From: Diphasiastrum complanatum
Lineage: Eukaryota > Streptophyta > Lycopodiopsida > Lycopodiales > Lycopodiaceae
DNA length: 64,000 nt
Assembly (NCBI GenBank): GCA_029204225.1
Contig: CM055102.1
Coordinates: 13,072,199-13,136,198, forward strand
Direction of reading: 5' to 3'
Positions 20,990 to 31,607 of the stretch are shown here, piece after piece. The notes under the pieces are model-generated. The model was not told the origin of the DNA and searched no databases. It worked only from the letters and a program-made list of their open reading frames with translations. Each line of letters opens with the position of its first letter. The first letter of the stretch is position 1. A program made the translations under genes and the position numbers.

Positions 20990-21855
20990 ATCATCATTAG
21001 AAGTAAAAAAGTTGTTTTGCTCGCTACCTTCATTATTTTGCTTCTTATGACATTCATTTGCAAAATGACCTTTTATCCCACAATAAAAGCACTTGAACTT
21101 TGACTTGTCTTTCTTTCTAAAAGAAGTAGAAGAGGAGGAGGAAGTGTGATCATCATGATCCGAGTTACCACCTTTGGACCATTTGCCTTTGCCTTTAACT
21201 TGCCTTTGGCTTTGCCTTTTATGAAGAAAGCCTCTTCACCTCCACCTTTCAAGGATGCACCATCAAGCTTTGATTGCAACCTATGTTGTTCAGCCAATAA
21301 GATTTCTTGCAAGTCAACCACACTTGGCAAGTCTCTTTAAATGGCAAAATTTTGCACAAAATTAGCATGTTCATCTAGCAAACCATTCAACATAACCTGG
21401 ACTATTTCACCATCTTTTATGCTTTCATCAATGCATGCTAGATCATCACTTAAGGACTTAACCCTCAAGACAAATGCATGAGCACTTTCACCCTCTCTTT
21501 GTCTACTAGAAGATATTTGCCTCCTTAGGGTCAATACCCTAGATGTGGACTTTGATTCAAAGAGCTTCTTCAAGGCATTCCATGCCTCACTTGCACTTTG
21601 ACTTTTATCAAATTCCTTGAGAAGTTCATTGGTAACATTCATTTTAATGATATGAAGAGCCCTTTTGGCCTTCTTATCAAACCTTTGTCCTTTTAGCCTT
21701 CTTATCAAACCTTTTGGCCTTTTGGCCTCCTGCAACTATGTCCATGAGTTCATTCAACTCAAGTAAGGATTCCATCCTCACTTTCCAGGTATAGTAGTTT
21801 GATGAACTCAACCTATCATTAGTTTCTAGCATGTTTCCACCATTGGAAGCCATGA
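20990..21855 (-). pseudogene. Element Y gag with intact zinc knuckle
   Basis: The gag starts at 21855 (MASNGGNMLETNDRLSSSNY, YTWKVRMESLLE). It then shows a local repeat of the KAKR/LIRRLKGQRFDKK segment near 21660-21730, ASEAWNALKKLFESKSTS, LTLRRQISSSRQREGESAHA and LPSVVDLQEILLAEQHRLQ. The knuckle FKCFYCGIKGHFANEC near 21050-21100 has all CCHC ligands. A stop at 21337 and frame changes break it. Confidence 0.88.
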
Positions 21856-22553
21856 ATATAATGATTCTTCAACTTTTAGGCTCTTTCCTAATGCACCTAG
21901 CACTCACTTTCCTCTCAACAAACGATGGATAAGGAGATCTCAAAAGATCTAGGACCCTAAAACACTTCTATCTTGAACTTGGCTGGTTTCCAAGCATAGA
22001 AAGGAAGATTGAAACACATGCAACACTTTGCACACATTAAGAATGGATTACAAACTCAAACCAACTTGAACACACTCTACCAAAATTTATGCAAAAGATT
22101 GTTGACAATCTGTTCACCCAAAAGGGGATCTTTCATCCAAGTGGGAGCTTTGCTCAGCCTTTTGGAGAATTACAAAATCACTCAAAGAGTATTTGTTATC
22201 CACATAAGGAGAAGATTCATCCACTTAAGGAGAGTGTTCATCCCCAAAAGAGAGTGTTCATCCACAGAAGTGGAGATTGTCAACAATAGATTGAACAAAA
22301 CATTGTTAGTATTGAATATGCACAAGCCTCACAATCAACAAATGATTAGGTGTTATGATCTGATCCAAAATAGCTTCTTCTCAGCCTCTGATCTTCAATA
22401 GACCTAAAATATGCTTTTGATCCACAAGTTCAACTCAACAAACAAAGGTTAGTAAGATTTGATCAACAATGCAATGCATAATCATGCTAGAACTTGATCA
22501 AACATCCAAATATCACCTTAAATGGAAACCTTACTAAAAATAACAGCCAACTA

Positions 22554-22565
22554 GCTCTAATACTA
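22554..22565 (-). promoter_or_regulatory. Primer-binding site of element Y
   Basis: The minus strand reads TAGTATTAGAGC directly after the LTR end TTTTTTCACA, with two changes from the canonical site. Confidence 0.75.
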
Positions 22566-23220
22566 TGTGAAAAAAGTGGATCTTGAATGGATCCAAACTC
22601 CCAAAATACTTGGCTAAGATCTTTGCACAACAAGCTACAAAAGTTAGAAATGGCAAAGCATCCTAATGCTACCTTTGATACACATGAACTTGACAAAGCA
22701 TTCAAGAGACAAAAGAAGCTAATAAAAGGTACTGATGGCAGCCAAAAACAATAGCATACCAGCCCTACAACATTAGCCTACCACTTTTGAAAACCTCTTA
22801 AGATCATACACAAAAGCTTGAAGACAATACACAAAGCAATGCTCTCAATGGAGGAAGAAACTGTGACAATGATCTATTGATCTCTCTCAACAATACAATA
22901 AATTTCTCCAACCTGTTCTCCATGAATTTCAGCCTAATATAGGTGAGAGAAATGACTCTCTCTCCTCTCTCTAGAACTTAGGACTCAATTTTAGGACACC
23001 AGTAGCCTAAATTAGCCAATTTTGGCCTATATGTTCAAATAACATGATTTTGGTGTCATTTCGAAGGTCCTAAAGTTTGAGACTTCTTCAATATGAAATA
23101 TATACTAAAATAAAAGTATCTAGGCCTCTTTCACACGTGTGAAAGGTTAGATCCAAAACTATGTACAAAAATTGCCAATTTAGGCCTCAAAGTAGCTAGG
23201 AAATGTTGACAATTTTCACA
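22566..23220 (-). repeat. 5' LTR of element Y
   Basis: 655 bp on the minus strand from TGTGAAAATTGTC (23220) to ...TTTTTTCACA (22566). It pairs with 19165-19715. Together with PBS, gag and polypurine tract it defines element Y as 19165-23220, inserted antisense in element X. Confidence 0.92.
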
Positions 23221-23265
23221 ATCAGAAGGTGATTTTGGATCTTAGTGATTGACAAAATCTTCACA
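23221..23265 (+). repeat. Remnant of the 3' LTR of element X
   Basis: 45 bp nearly identical to the last 45 bp of the X 5' LTR (GGTGATTTTGGATCTTAGTG...TTCACA), followed by TTTAA, the second copy of the target duplication. Confidence 0.85.
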
Positions 23266-23270
23266 TTTAA

Positions 23271-26174
23271 CATCTTGTGTATTGAGTAGGTTACCTATTT
23301 GAAGATCCCGTCAAATAACTTAGTTTTTTTTATGATTTTAAAAAAGTAAATCAAATTTTGACATTTTAAAATAAATTTAGCCAAAATATAGATGTTTTTA
23401 AAATAATCACATGAAATTTTGGATGTTAAATTTTCAATAATGTACAAAATTGAGACTATGATTCGAATTAACAATTTCATGAACAAGACTCTTGAAACAA
23501 ATAGCATACATTTCAAACAAACAAAAACAAATTGTCCTTCAAACTTTTTGACGTACTTAAGATATGTCAAAGTTTGGGGTATTGTAATTTGAAAGAGTAA
23601 ATGTGATCATAAGATTATTTAACGTCATATAAAATTTTATTGACATTAAGAATATAATGTCATGTCTACAATGTAAAGAGCAAATATGTATATTTCAAAA
23701 GAGGATTTGCATAATACAAGTAGCAAAAATTAAGACAATCAAAATATTGAGAAACATTACATGATAATTGATTATTATAACTTAGCAGCATATAATCTCT
23801 TACAAAATTAAATTGAATTTTAAAGTTGTGTGGTAAAATTCTCTTAATTTGTTTCTAAATTCAATGAAGCAAGTCAGCAAAATGTTGATATTGCACTCTA
23901 AACATTCAACATAAATCAAAAATATTTGAAAATGCTAACTCCATAAATTCTTATAAATTTCTTATTAAAGTTTATCCTATTGATATTTCCTTATATGTTT
24001 TGTGAAAAAGTCTTAAAAAAACAACACTTACACTTCATAGTGAGAATCAGTTCTAGAAAATATTATAAGAAACAACAAAGTTTATGTCACAAAACAAGCA
24101 TTTATGGGCATAAAAATTAAAAGTTCTCAATACAAAACATAGAAGTTTTGGATAAAAAATATGCAAGTTTTTGCTATAATGTTGACGAATATAAACAAGC
24201 CATGTAAATTATTGTAGTTATTGGCAAGCGATATTATCATTCGACACTTGGTATGAAAATGATCGGAATTCTAAAACTTTGTCAATTTGTATTGCACATG
24301 TGAACGACATGATACAAAAAGTGCTAAAAAAATGAGTTTATTACATAAAAACTCATTATGGGGACACAAAATATATAAGAAAAATGGGATGTAAACCCTC
24401 CAAGTGATCCACGGGATCGAATTGAGGGTTCACAAAAAAAAAATTGTAAACCTTCAATTCGATCCCGGGAATTGAATTCAAGGTCCACGGCCCATTTTTT
24501 TAATGTATTTTGTGTCCCCATAATGATTTTTCTTGTCACAAACCAAAAAACATAGAGAAGTATTGAATTTATATATCACGGGCTAACAAAACAGAGAGAT
24601 TTTATAGCTAGAATATTCATTGCTTGACATTATGTTTTTATCATATTCTACCAAATGCCATTCATGACGTTAAACTAGAATTTGTAAATATGCCTTACAA
24701 GAATAATGAAGTCCGTCCAAGTCTCTCAATATTTCAGTTTAATGTTTAATTTAAAATGGAGGTGCTTTCAAAGCATATTCACATGTAAATAGTTCGTTGT
24801 ACAACTATTAGTAAATTGTAGACAAGCTATAAAAACATGCTCCTAGTAAAATACTCGTCTTGTGCAAGAATCATTGAATTTTACAAAAGACGTTTTTTCA
24901 ATGAAATTTCAAATCTTGGTCAAAATTTTGTAACTTTTAAACCTCTTTTTTTTCTATCATTTTCGTTATAGGTGTTATCTTGTGCACCTATATTCTTGAA
25001 GACATTCACAAATATGGTGAATTTTAACGGAAGGAAATATGCCAAATAGCTCCCATTTACACAAAATACTACCTATTCCATACGCAACAGTGTCAGTAAA
25101 TGTGCTAAGAAAATGAAGTTGAAAGCTTGTGTAGCTACATCATAATTTTGTGAAGTAGCTTCACTTGGTGACTATTTTTGTAATAGTTTGACACATGGTG
25201 TCATAAAAGAATAAACATCATTCAATGTAATGTACTTTGAATTATTTGAGTCCACATGCTTTGTGCATAACTATTTCAATGCAAGAACCAAATATTATCC
25301 TACTGCAATGAAAGAAATAATGGTGGTCTTTTGCTCTTCAAGTAGAGATTGTAGAATCTACATGTTTTCCATTAAAGAGTGGAAATGTGATCCTTCATGA
25401 GAGTAAGGCTTGAAAACGTGAAGGAGTGCTTTTGGAACAGCACCTTATTCAACTCGTTGATGGAGAGGAGCATAGTCAAGCACAAGGAGAATGTGAAGGG
25501 CCGAGAATTTCGAGAAGACTTTCAAAGTCCAGGATGGAGATATCAAGGCTCAAGTTTATTGGAAAAGGAAAGAAAGGTGAGGAGAGATCATCAAGATCAA
25601 GGAGATAGTACCAAGGTCTTGGCATACTCAACTCAAGATTTTCCTTTATTCTCTTGGTATAATGATTGAATGTGGTGAGTCAATCAAAAAGTGTTGAATC
25701 CTCATTACTACTTGTTCTAATAAGATTCTAATATCTTGGGAGGCAATATTTGATGGTTCAAATATGTTTATGGTCGACCATGCTTCACAAGTTCAATCTA
25801 ACATGCCAAAGGTTCTTGAGATCCAAGTGGAGGCAAGTAAGATGGAGGAAGAGCAACCTCAATTTTGAAAATGCTTCAAGAGGGTCATATAGAGCAAGGT
25901 CCGAGTGTCTTGAAGAATCATTTTGCCTTGAAGAGGTTTTTGAATCTCAAAGTTGTAGTGCGACAATACTAGTTGGGTATGATGCCTTATTTGAGAACAA
26001 ATAGTGTACTATAAATGGTTTGCAATTGGTTATAAATCAACTAAAAGGCAAATGGTTGCTTCATCAAATGTGTGCTCTCAGGTTTTATGAGGTCAAGAAT
26101 GTTTTGTCCATTCGTGATGTAAAAATTTGTACATTTTCAATCTTAGAGGCAATTTGTAAGCTTCTTATGAGAAT
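23271..26174. other. AT-rich stretch, no gene recognised
   Basis: Very AT-rich to about 25.3 kb and then moderately so. Apart from the foldback at 24354 I see nothing assignable. Open frames at 25397-25669 and 25750-26004 have no recognisable motif and may be old degraded element sequence. Confidence 0.5.
24354..24525. mobile_element. Foldback / MITE-like inverted repeat
   Basis: The left arm CATTATGGGGACACAAAATA (24354) pairs with the right arm ending at 24525 (reverse complement CATTATGGGGACACAAAATA). The pairing resumes inside (GGGATCGAATTGAGGGTT against AACCTTCAATTCGATCCC) around an A-rich loop near 24436. The whole unit could form a hairpin of about 170 nt. Confidence 0.7.
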
Positions 26175-27108
26175 AAGTGAATAGTCCCCACAAGTATCAC
26201 GATTTCAAGCAGAAGCAGCCAATGCAAGAGCATGTCATAGCAGCTCCACCCTCCATCGATAGGCAACGACCTACGTCTGTTCGAACAACGGAGTTCGTCC
26301 CAACAGCTCCACTTATCATCAATGGGCCTAGACCCACGATTGTTCAACCGCAAGATGCTACGATCCCAGTCATTCACCAAGGAGGATCGTCTGCTCTACA
26401 CCTACAGTTCGAAGGTTCGTAAGACAACGACAGCAGTCTGATCGCTTCGTCCCTCAGGCTTTCATCAGTCATGAGGAACCTGCCACCATAGTAGAAGCTC
26501 TGTCAATGCCCGATGCAAACAAATGGAAAGTTGTCATGGATTTTGAATATCAATCTCTAATGAAGAACAAGACCTGGAGTCTTGTCAATCCTCCTACAGG
26601 TGTAAAACCAATTGACTCCAAGTGGATCTTCAAGCTAAAGCTTAAACTAGATGAATCAATATCCAAATGGAAAGCTAGACTGGTGGTGAAAGGATTTGAA
26701 CAAGTATATGGGATAGACTAATCTGAGACCTTTAGTCCACTGGTAAAACATCAGTCTATTCGTACCTTATTGGCTATAGTTGCTGCAGAAGATCTGGACA
26801 TTCACTAGATGGACGTCCAGACGGCATTCCTACATGGATATATACAAGAAGACATATTCATTTATCAACCATAAGGTTGCATCCTTCATGGCAAGGAGCA
26901 TTTGGTATGCAAATTGCATAAGGCATTATATGGTCTTAAGCAAGCTCCTAGGGCCTGGTACGAAATAATCAATCACTTCTTGTTGCAGCACAATTTCACT
27001 TCTTGCTCCGCAGACTATAATGTATATCTCAAGTGTAAAGGGTCAAGCTATGTTATAATAGCATTATACATTGATGATTTCTTAATTAAAATATGTGCAT
27101 GTTTGTAG
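26175..27108 (+). pseudogene. Copia integrase-RT linker and partial RT
   Basis: A Pro-rich linker (PPSIDRQRPTSVRTTEF, PLIINGPRPTI) leads in a shifted frame to SDRFVPQAFISHEEPATIVE. RT follows from 26497: ANKWKVVMDFEYQSLMKNKT, KWIFKLKLKLDE, KARLVVKGFEQVYGID, a stop, MDVQTAFLHGYIQEDIF, CKLHKALYGLKQAPRAWYE and LYIDDFLI. It ends just after the catalytic YIDD box. Confidence 0.87.
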
Positions 27109-27498
27109 TACATCACAATACAACATAATAAACAATATTTTTTTTTTATTAATCAATAGCTTTTGAAAGATTGACCATACTTTGGAGATTATTCTCCATA
27201 AAGATCATTCTAATTCTCGCACCTTAGAATTCTTCATAAAATCAAATTTGGTAGACTAGACTTAATTATTTTTCAGTTAAAATGATATCAATTTAATGAA
27301 AACAATTTCTTCTCTAATTATAAGATATGTATACTTGTAGTTGAAATTAACCAATTTTTTTTTCAAAAAACTATCACTTTCATTTTATGCATGAGTGTTA
27401 TCAAGTAGCAAGCTCTTGAAAATCACAAAAAATTTCAAACTATGATCTACTAACATCAAACTCCACTACATAAACTTGTTGTACGGATAAAGACCTAA
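27109..27498. other. No gene recognised
   Basis: AT-rich sequence between a truncated RT and an LTR; nothing identifiable. Confidence 0.5.
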
Positions 27499-28154
27499 TG
27501 TGAGAATTCACACGTGTGGAAATAATGTGTGATTATGATCTCCTAAGCTTTGTGTTTGCACTTTAGATCAACCATAGATTGATAATCAACATCAATGTCA
27601 AGAAAATAAGGCAAAGACACAATCCGACAATTCAATCATCATCCAAGCACATACACATGTGTGGGAAGTGCACTCTAGAAAAACTAGGTATGAAAAGTTG
27701 TTGCTCTCAGGTAGAGAGAGAAAGTAGAATAGTCACAAATTGCCAAATCTCATATAACTCTCAAAAACTCATTACAATAGTGAAGTGAATCAATCTACAA
27801 GTAGTATCTCGAGGTAGTCCATGCTCAATTCCTACTGGATGAGTGACACAACATCCCTTCAATTTGATTGGACCCTTCTAATGAAACTCTCACTTATGAT
27901 TTGATCCTTGACTCTTTGCCAACACATTGACTTTGGTCACTCATCAAATATAACTTTGACACTTGTAGAGAACCTTACTAGCTCGAGCTACATCAGAATT
28001 GACTTTTGGCCTAATGATGGAAAAACATGTGTACTTGACTATTTGACCTCTAAAGCCAAAAATGGCCCTATCAACTACATACATCAAGATGCTTGACTGA
28101 AATTTTTTATTAAACGCCTAGAGTCAACATAGATATCTTTTTGTATTTTTCACA
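27499..28154 (-). repeat. LTR of the TGTGA...TCACA family (element W, 3' LTR)
   Basis: 656 bp on the minus strand from TGTGAAAAATAC (28154) to ...TTCTCACA (27499), the same size class as the X and Y LTRs. It lies just downstream of an RNase H C-terminus in the same orientation. Confidence 0.75.
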
Positions 28155-28395
28155 CTCCTAAGAAGTTATTCATTCTAAAAAAGCATGGATCTTGGAATCA
28201 ATCCAAGGTTAGATCTTGATGAAGGAGCTCTTGAGTTGTGGCTTGGTGAGTAGATCGGCAATACATGAAGATGAATCAATATGCTCCAAGTAGATCTCTC
28301 TTCCAATAAGCTTTTCTCTCACAAAGTGATGTGCAATGTCGATGTGCTTGCTCCTCTTGAAAAATTGGATTGTTGGCAAGGGATTGGGCCGAGAA
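28155..28395 (-). pseudogene. Copia RNase H C-terminus of element W
   Basis: The minus strand gives NPIFQ, one frameshift, then KHIDIAHHFVREKLIGREIY, LEHIDSSSCIADLLTKPQ and LKSSFIKI, ending in a stop shortly before the LTR. Everything upstream is missing. Confidence 0.85.
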
Positions 28396-30898
28396 GTTGT
28401 CGTCTATAAGAAACTGCATGTAAAAATGCAGTGTCGCTTTTTGCCCTAATTGTTCCCTATCAAAAACTGCATGTAAAAATGTAGTGTCGCATTTTTCGCA
28501 AAAAGTGTCACTTTTTTGAAAGTGTGAAGATTATAGAGTACATGATAGAACCTATGATTGATTGATAGGGATACTTGCACATTTCTTGTTGATCTGTCTT
28601 CGTTCTGGGTCACATGTCTTTGGATAGCTTGCATCTTGGATCCATAGAAGTATCTATGAGTTTGCAATCCTCTGTGCTGTATCTGCGAAGTACATATGGA
28701 CTGGGCCTAAATCAGTCATCTCAAACTCTGATGAAAGCAGAGATTTGGTTTCCTATAATAACTGATTTTTCATCAACTATTATAAAAATTTTGGATGAAT
28801 TCGTGGGTGTAGAGGATGATAATGTGAATCTTATTTTACGGCCATATTGGTCTTGTTTGATGTCAGAAGTTTGGTTTGTGGTGTGTAATCTACAATATTT
28901 AGAAATGAGATTTTCTTTAAGGTGTTGGGACCTACATGTTATCATCCATTTTTTTTGCGTTAACACATTCTAAAGGAAAAAGAAAAAGAACGGAGGAACA
29001 TGCTACTTATGTGTGAAGATTTTTGTCTATGGATGTTAGTAGTTTGATATGCATTAAGTTTATGCATGAATTTGAATTATTATGCATATGCCATGTTGTG
29101 AACGCTTTGCATATTGAGACATTTGACATTTTTTATGAGCCAAGTCTTATGTAGACCTCCAAAGACAAAGTGTATGATGTCTATTTTGAAGTAATAAGAG
29201 TCCAATGATTAATCTGTAATCTGATAATATTGTGAATATAGATTTGTCTTGTGATTTTGAAGATAAAAAACTCACAAATTTACCTTTTCTAATCTCATTA
29301 CTTAAGACTTATCAATAGGAAGCATAAACACTAAAGTTTTGAAGGCAAGACAATGTAAATGATCATATTTCATATTTTGTGTTGGTTGATAACTTTGCCA
29401 ATTAAGTTAATGGACCTAGCCGTCCATGCATGATTATCATATTTTATGTTCTCATAATTAGACTTATAATGTTAAGATGAACTATAGATACATGAGCTTG
29501 CACACAAAATCTTCTAGAAAGATTCATACCATGTATGTGTCTTAAATATTTAAAAGCTAGACTTGGTTTTAATTGATAGAATTAGTTAAATCACAAGTAG
29601 GACAATCATTTGAAAGAATCCAAACTTTATAGTACACCTAGATTGACATGGCTAAATCTATTACTCTTAAAAAATATTTTCTTTGAGATATTCTATTTGA
29701 GGTGGTAAATATGCAAATGAGAGAAAGTTATACCGTCATAATGCCTTCATCATGCTTATGGAGTATCTTGTCATGTAAATTATGACACACAATAACAAAC
29801 ATTTATAAGTATGATACTCAATGTGTATTTCATGTTACTCGATACATATTAATAACACAACCTAATAACATCAAATTTGTCAAAAGGAAAGAAAACAATT
29901 TGGTATTCCACATGATCTTGAAAAAATATAACGATTTCCATATCAAAAAAGGTATACGAAACTTTATATTTTTTAACTTAAAATATAAATTAATGTACTT
30001 AAAAAAATATGGTATGAAAATAAAACAACATTCAAAAATTTATTGTTTGAAGTAACCGCTAAAAAATGAAATTGTGAATCATAGACTTTATTGCATAATC
30101 GACGATTGAAACTTTTCAATGTTTGTAACATTGTATCAACACCATCATCTATTAAAATTAAAATTTTAAAGTACCTGGGCAGCGGGCAACGCTCACACTG
30201 TGACGAGCAGCGTGAGCGCTGACCGGGACCATTTTTTTTTAAATTTTCATTCATGTTTTTTTTTTCAGCCTCCCCTTTGCTCACCCGCCCAAAACCCTCC
30301 CCTGCCTGCCCGCCCGCACACTTGCAGGCTCACATCACTAATCAATGCTTGAAAAACTAGCATTGAATTGCTTGTCTCATTCTCATTCACTCAATTATGT
30401 TCTTACTCAACCACACACACACAAGATGTTGTAAAAAAAATTGAGATAATAGAAATGAGTTTTTTCTTAAAAACATGATAAAAGCCATAAAATAGTTCAT
30501 GATTGTAAGTATGAAGTATGTGATGGAGAAGCAATTGTAAAGGCTAGCAAAAATTTTTGATGTAGATTTGAAATGCTTCAATTTATATTAATCAAAAGAG
30601 AGAGAAAATTGCACTCCAACACTCCAATAGGTAGTCACCTAGTTAAAGACTTATTTCCTCTCCATGGGGTCAAAGATTCAACTCCAATTCACATGACAAA
30701 TGAGGGCACATAAGAGAAAAAAGAAGAAGAAATCATGGATTTAAAGTCTTTGTTTCACTTCTTGTTAATGCTAGAAAATAGTTGACCTTATATAGATATA
30801 TACTTGGATTAAGATATATCATTTCGTAAATATGACACATATAATTAATGATATAACTAGCATATGAACGCTACGATGTATAAGTTTGAGGTGCAAAA
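28396..30898. other. No gene recognised; short repeats only
   Basis: 28405-28500 holds two copies of an approximately 60-bp unit with AACTGCATGTAAAAATG and TGTCGC(A)TTTTT. A 119-codon ORF at 28614-28973 has no recognisable motif. A GC-rich patch lies at 30170-30330. The rest is AT-rich and featureless. Confidence 0.5.
30185..30222. repeat. GC-rich hairpin in an AT-rich background
   Basis: ACGCTCAC and GTGAGCGCT flank a short loop; nearby is a C-rich stretch (30270-30320: CCCGCCC, CCTCCCCTGCC). The composition differs sharply from the flanks. Confidence 0.5.
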
Positions 30899-31159
30899 TG
30901 TTAGAAATCAATGATAAACTTCATTGTTACACTTCTTAGTTACTGTTTACGATGTACTTTATTACTAGCTGTAACTAGCCGTAGGCTAGTCTAGTAGTCT
31001 ACTCCTAGGTTTTCCCTCTCTATCAAGGTTCAGAGTTTATATGTACATTTTACATTCAGTATGCGTTAGTGTGATAGATTTATAGTGTGTGTTCTTCTTT
31101 CGGCTTCTTTGGTGATTGCCTATGGTGAATGCTTGATGTTGCATATCTGATTATTGACA
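30899..31159 (+). repeat. 5' LTR of copia copy B
   Basis: 261 bp from TGTTAGAAATC to ...GATTATTGACA, immediately followed by a perfect PBS. A TATA-like TTTATATGTA lies at 31036, a plausible core promoter about 120 bp before the LTR end. Confidence 0.8.
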
Positions 31160-31171
31160 TGGTATCAGAGC
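31160..31171 (+). promoter_or_regulatory. Primer-binding site of copy B
   Basis: A perfect TGGTATCAGAGC abuts the LTR end. Confidence 0.92.
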
Positions 31172-31382
31172 TACGATAGTCCTGTGTGCCTGATCAGTGG
31201 ATACAACTTATCACAGGCTTCGCAATGAAGTGAGAAAGTCCTTCACAGGAGGTGAAAGCTTGGAGAGACAAAAACGGCTAGAAGAAATCCTTCTTGATGT
31301 ATTTTTGCAGGTTTTGGAGCTCACAGTTAGTGGGGAACGAAGACACAATCCTGGAGGCATCAGAAAGGCCAGGGCAGCCATA

Positions 31383-31542
31383 CCGATATCGAATCCAAGC
31401 GCACGAGCTAAAGAAAACTCCGAGCAGTTGTACATCCGTGCTCCAGTCCGATATCACATACTCCAATATCGGATCCACGTGCACAAGTTAAAGAGGATCC
31501 TGAGCAGCCGTACTTCCGCGCTCCATTCCGATATCAGGTGTA
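31383..31542 (+). repeat. 80-bp tandem duplication in the copy B leader
   Basis: Two units (31383 and 31463) share C(C)GATATCG(A/G)ATCCA, GCACGAGCTAAAGA-like and GAGCAGYYGTACNTCCG segments; the second ends shortly before the gag start. The units differ by about 15-20 percent. Confidence 0.75.
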
Positions 31543-31607
31543 TAACCAGAAAAATATATAGTTCTGTGGTGTGATAAATTACTTGATCCGGACTCATCTG
31601 TTCAGTA

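Noticed and set aside
28614-28973. 119-codon ORF as a gene
   Set aside because: No motif, no splice context and no regulatory signal; length alone in AT-rich DNA is not enough.
31197-31574. 125-codon ORF between PBS and gag of copy B
   Set aside because: It lies in an untranslated leader and spans an 80-bp duplication; no domain is visible.
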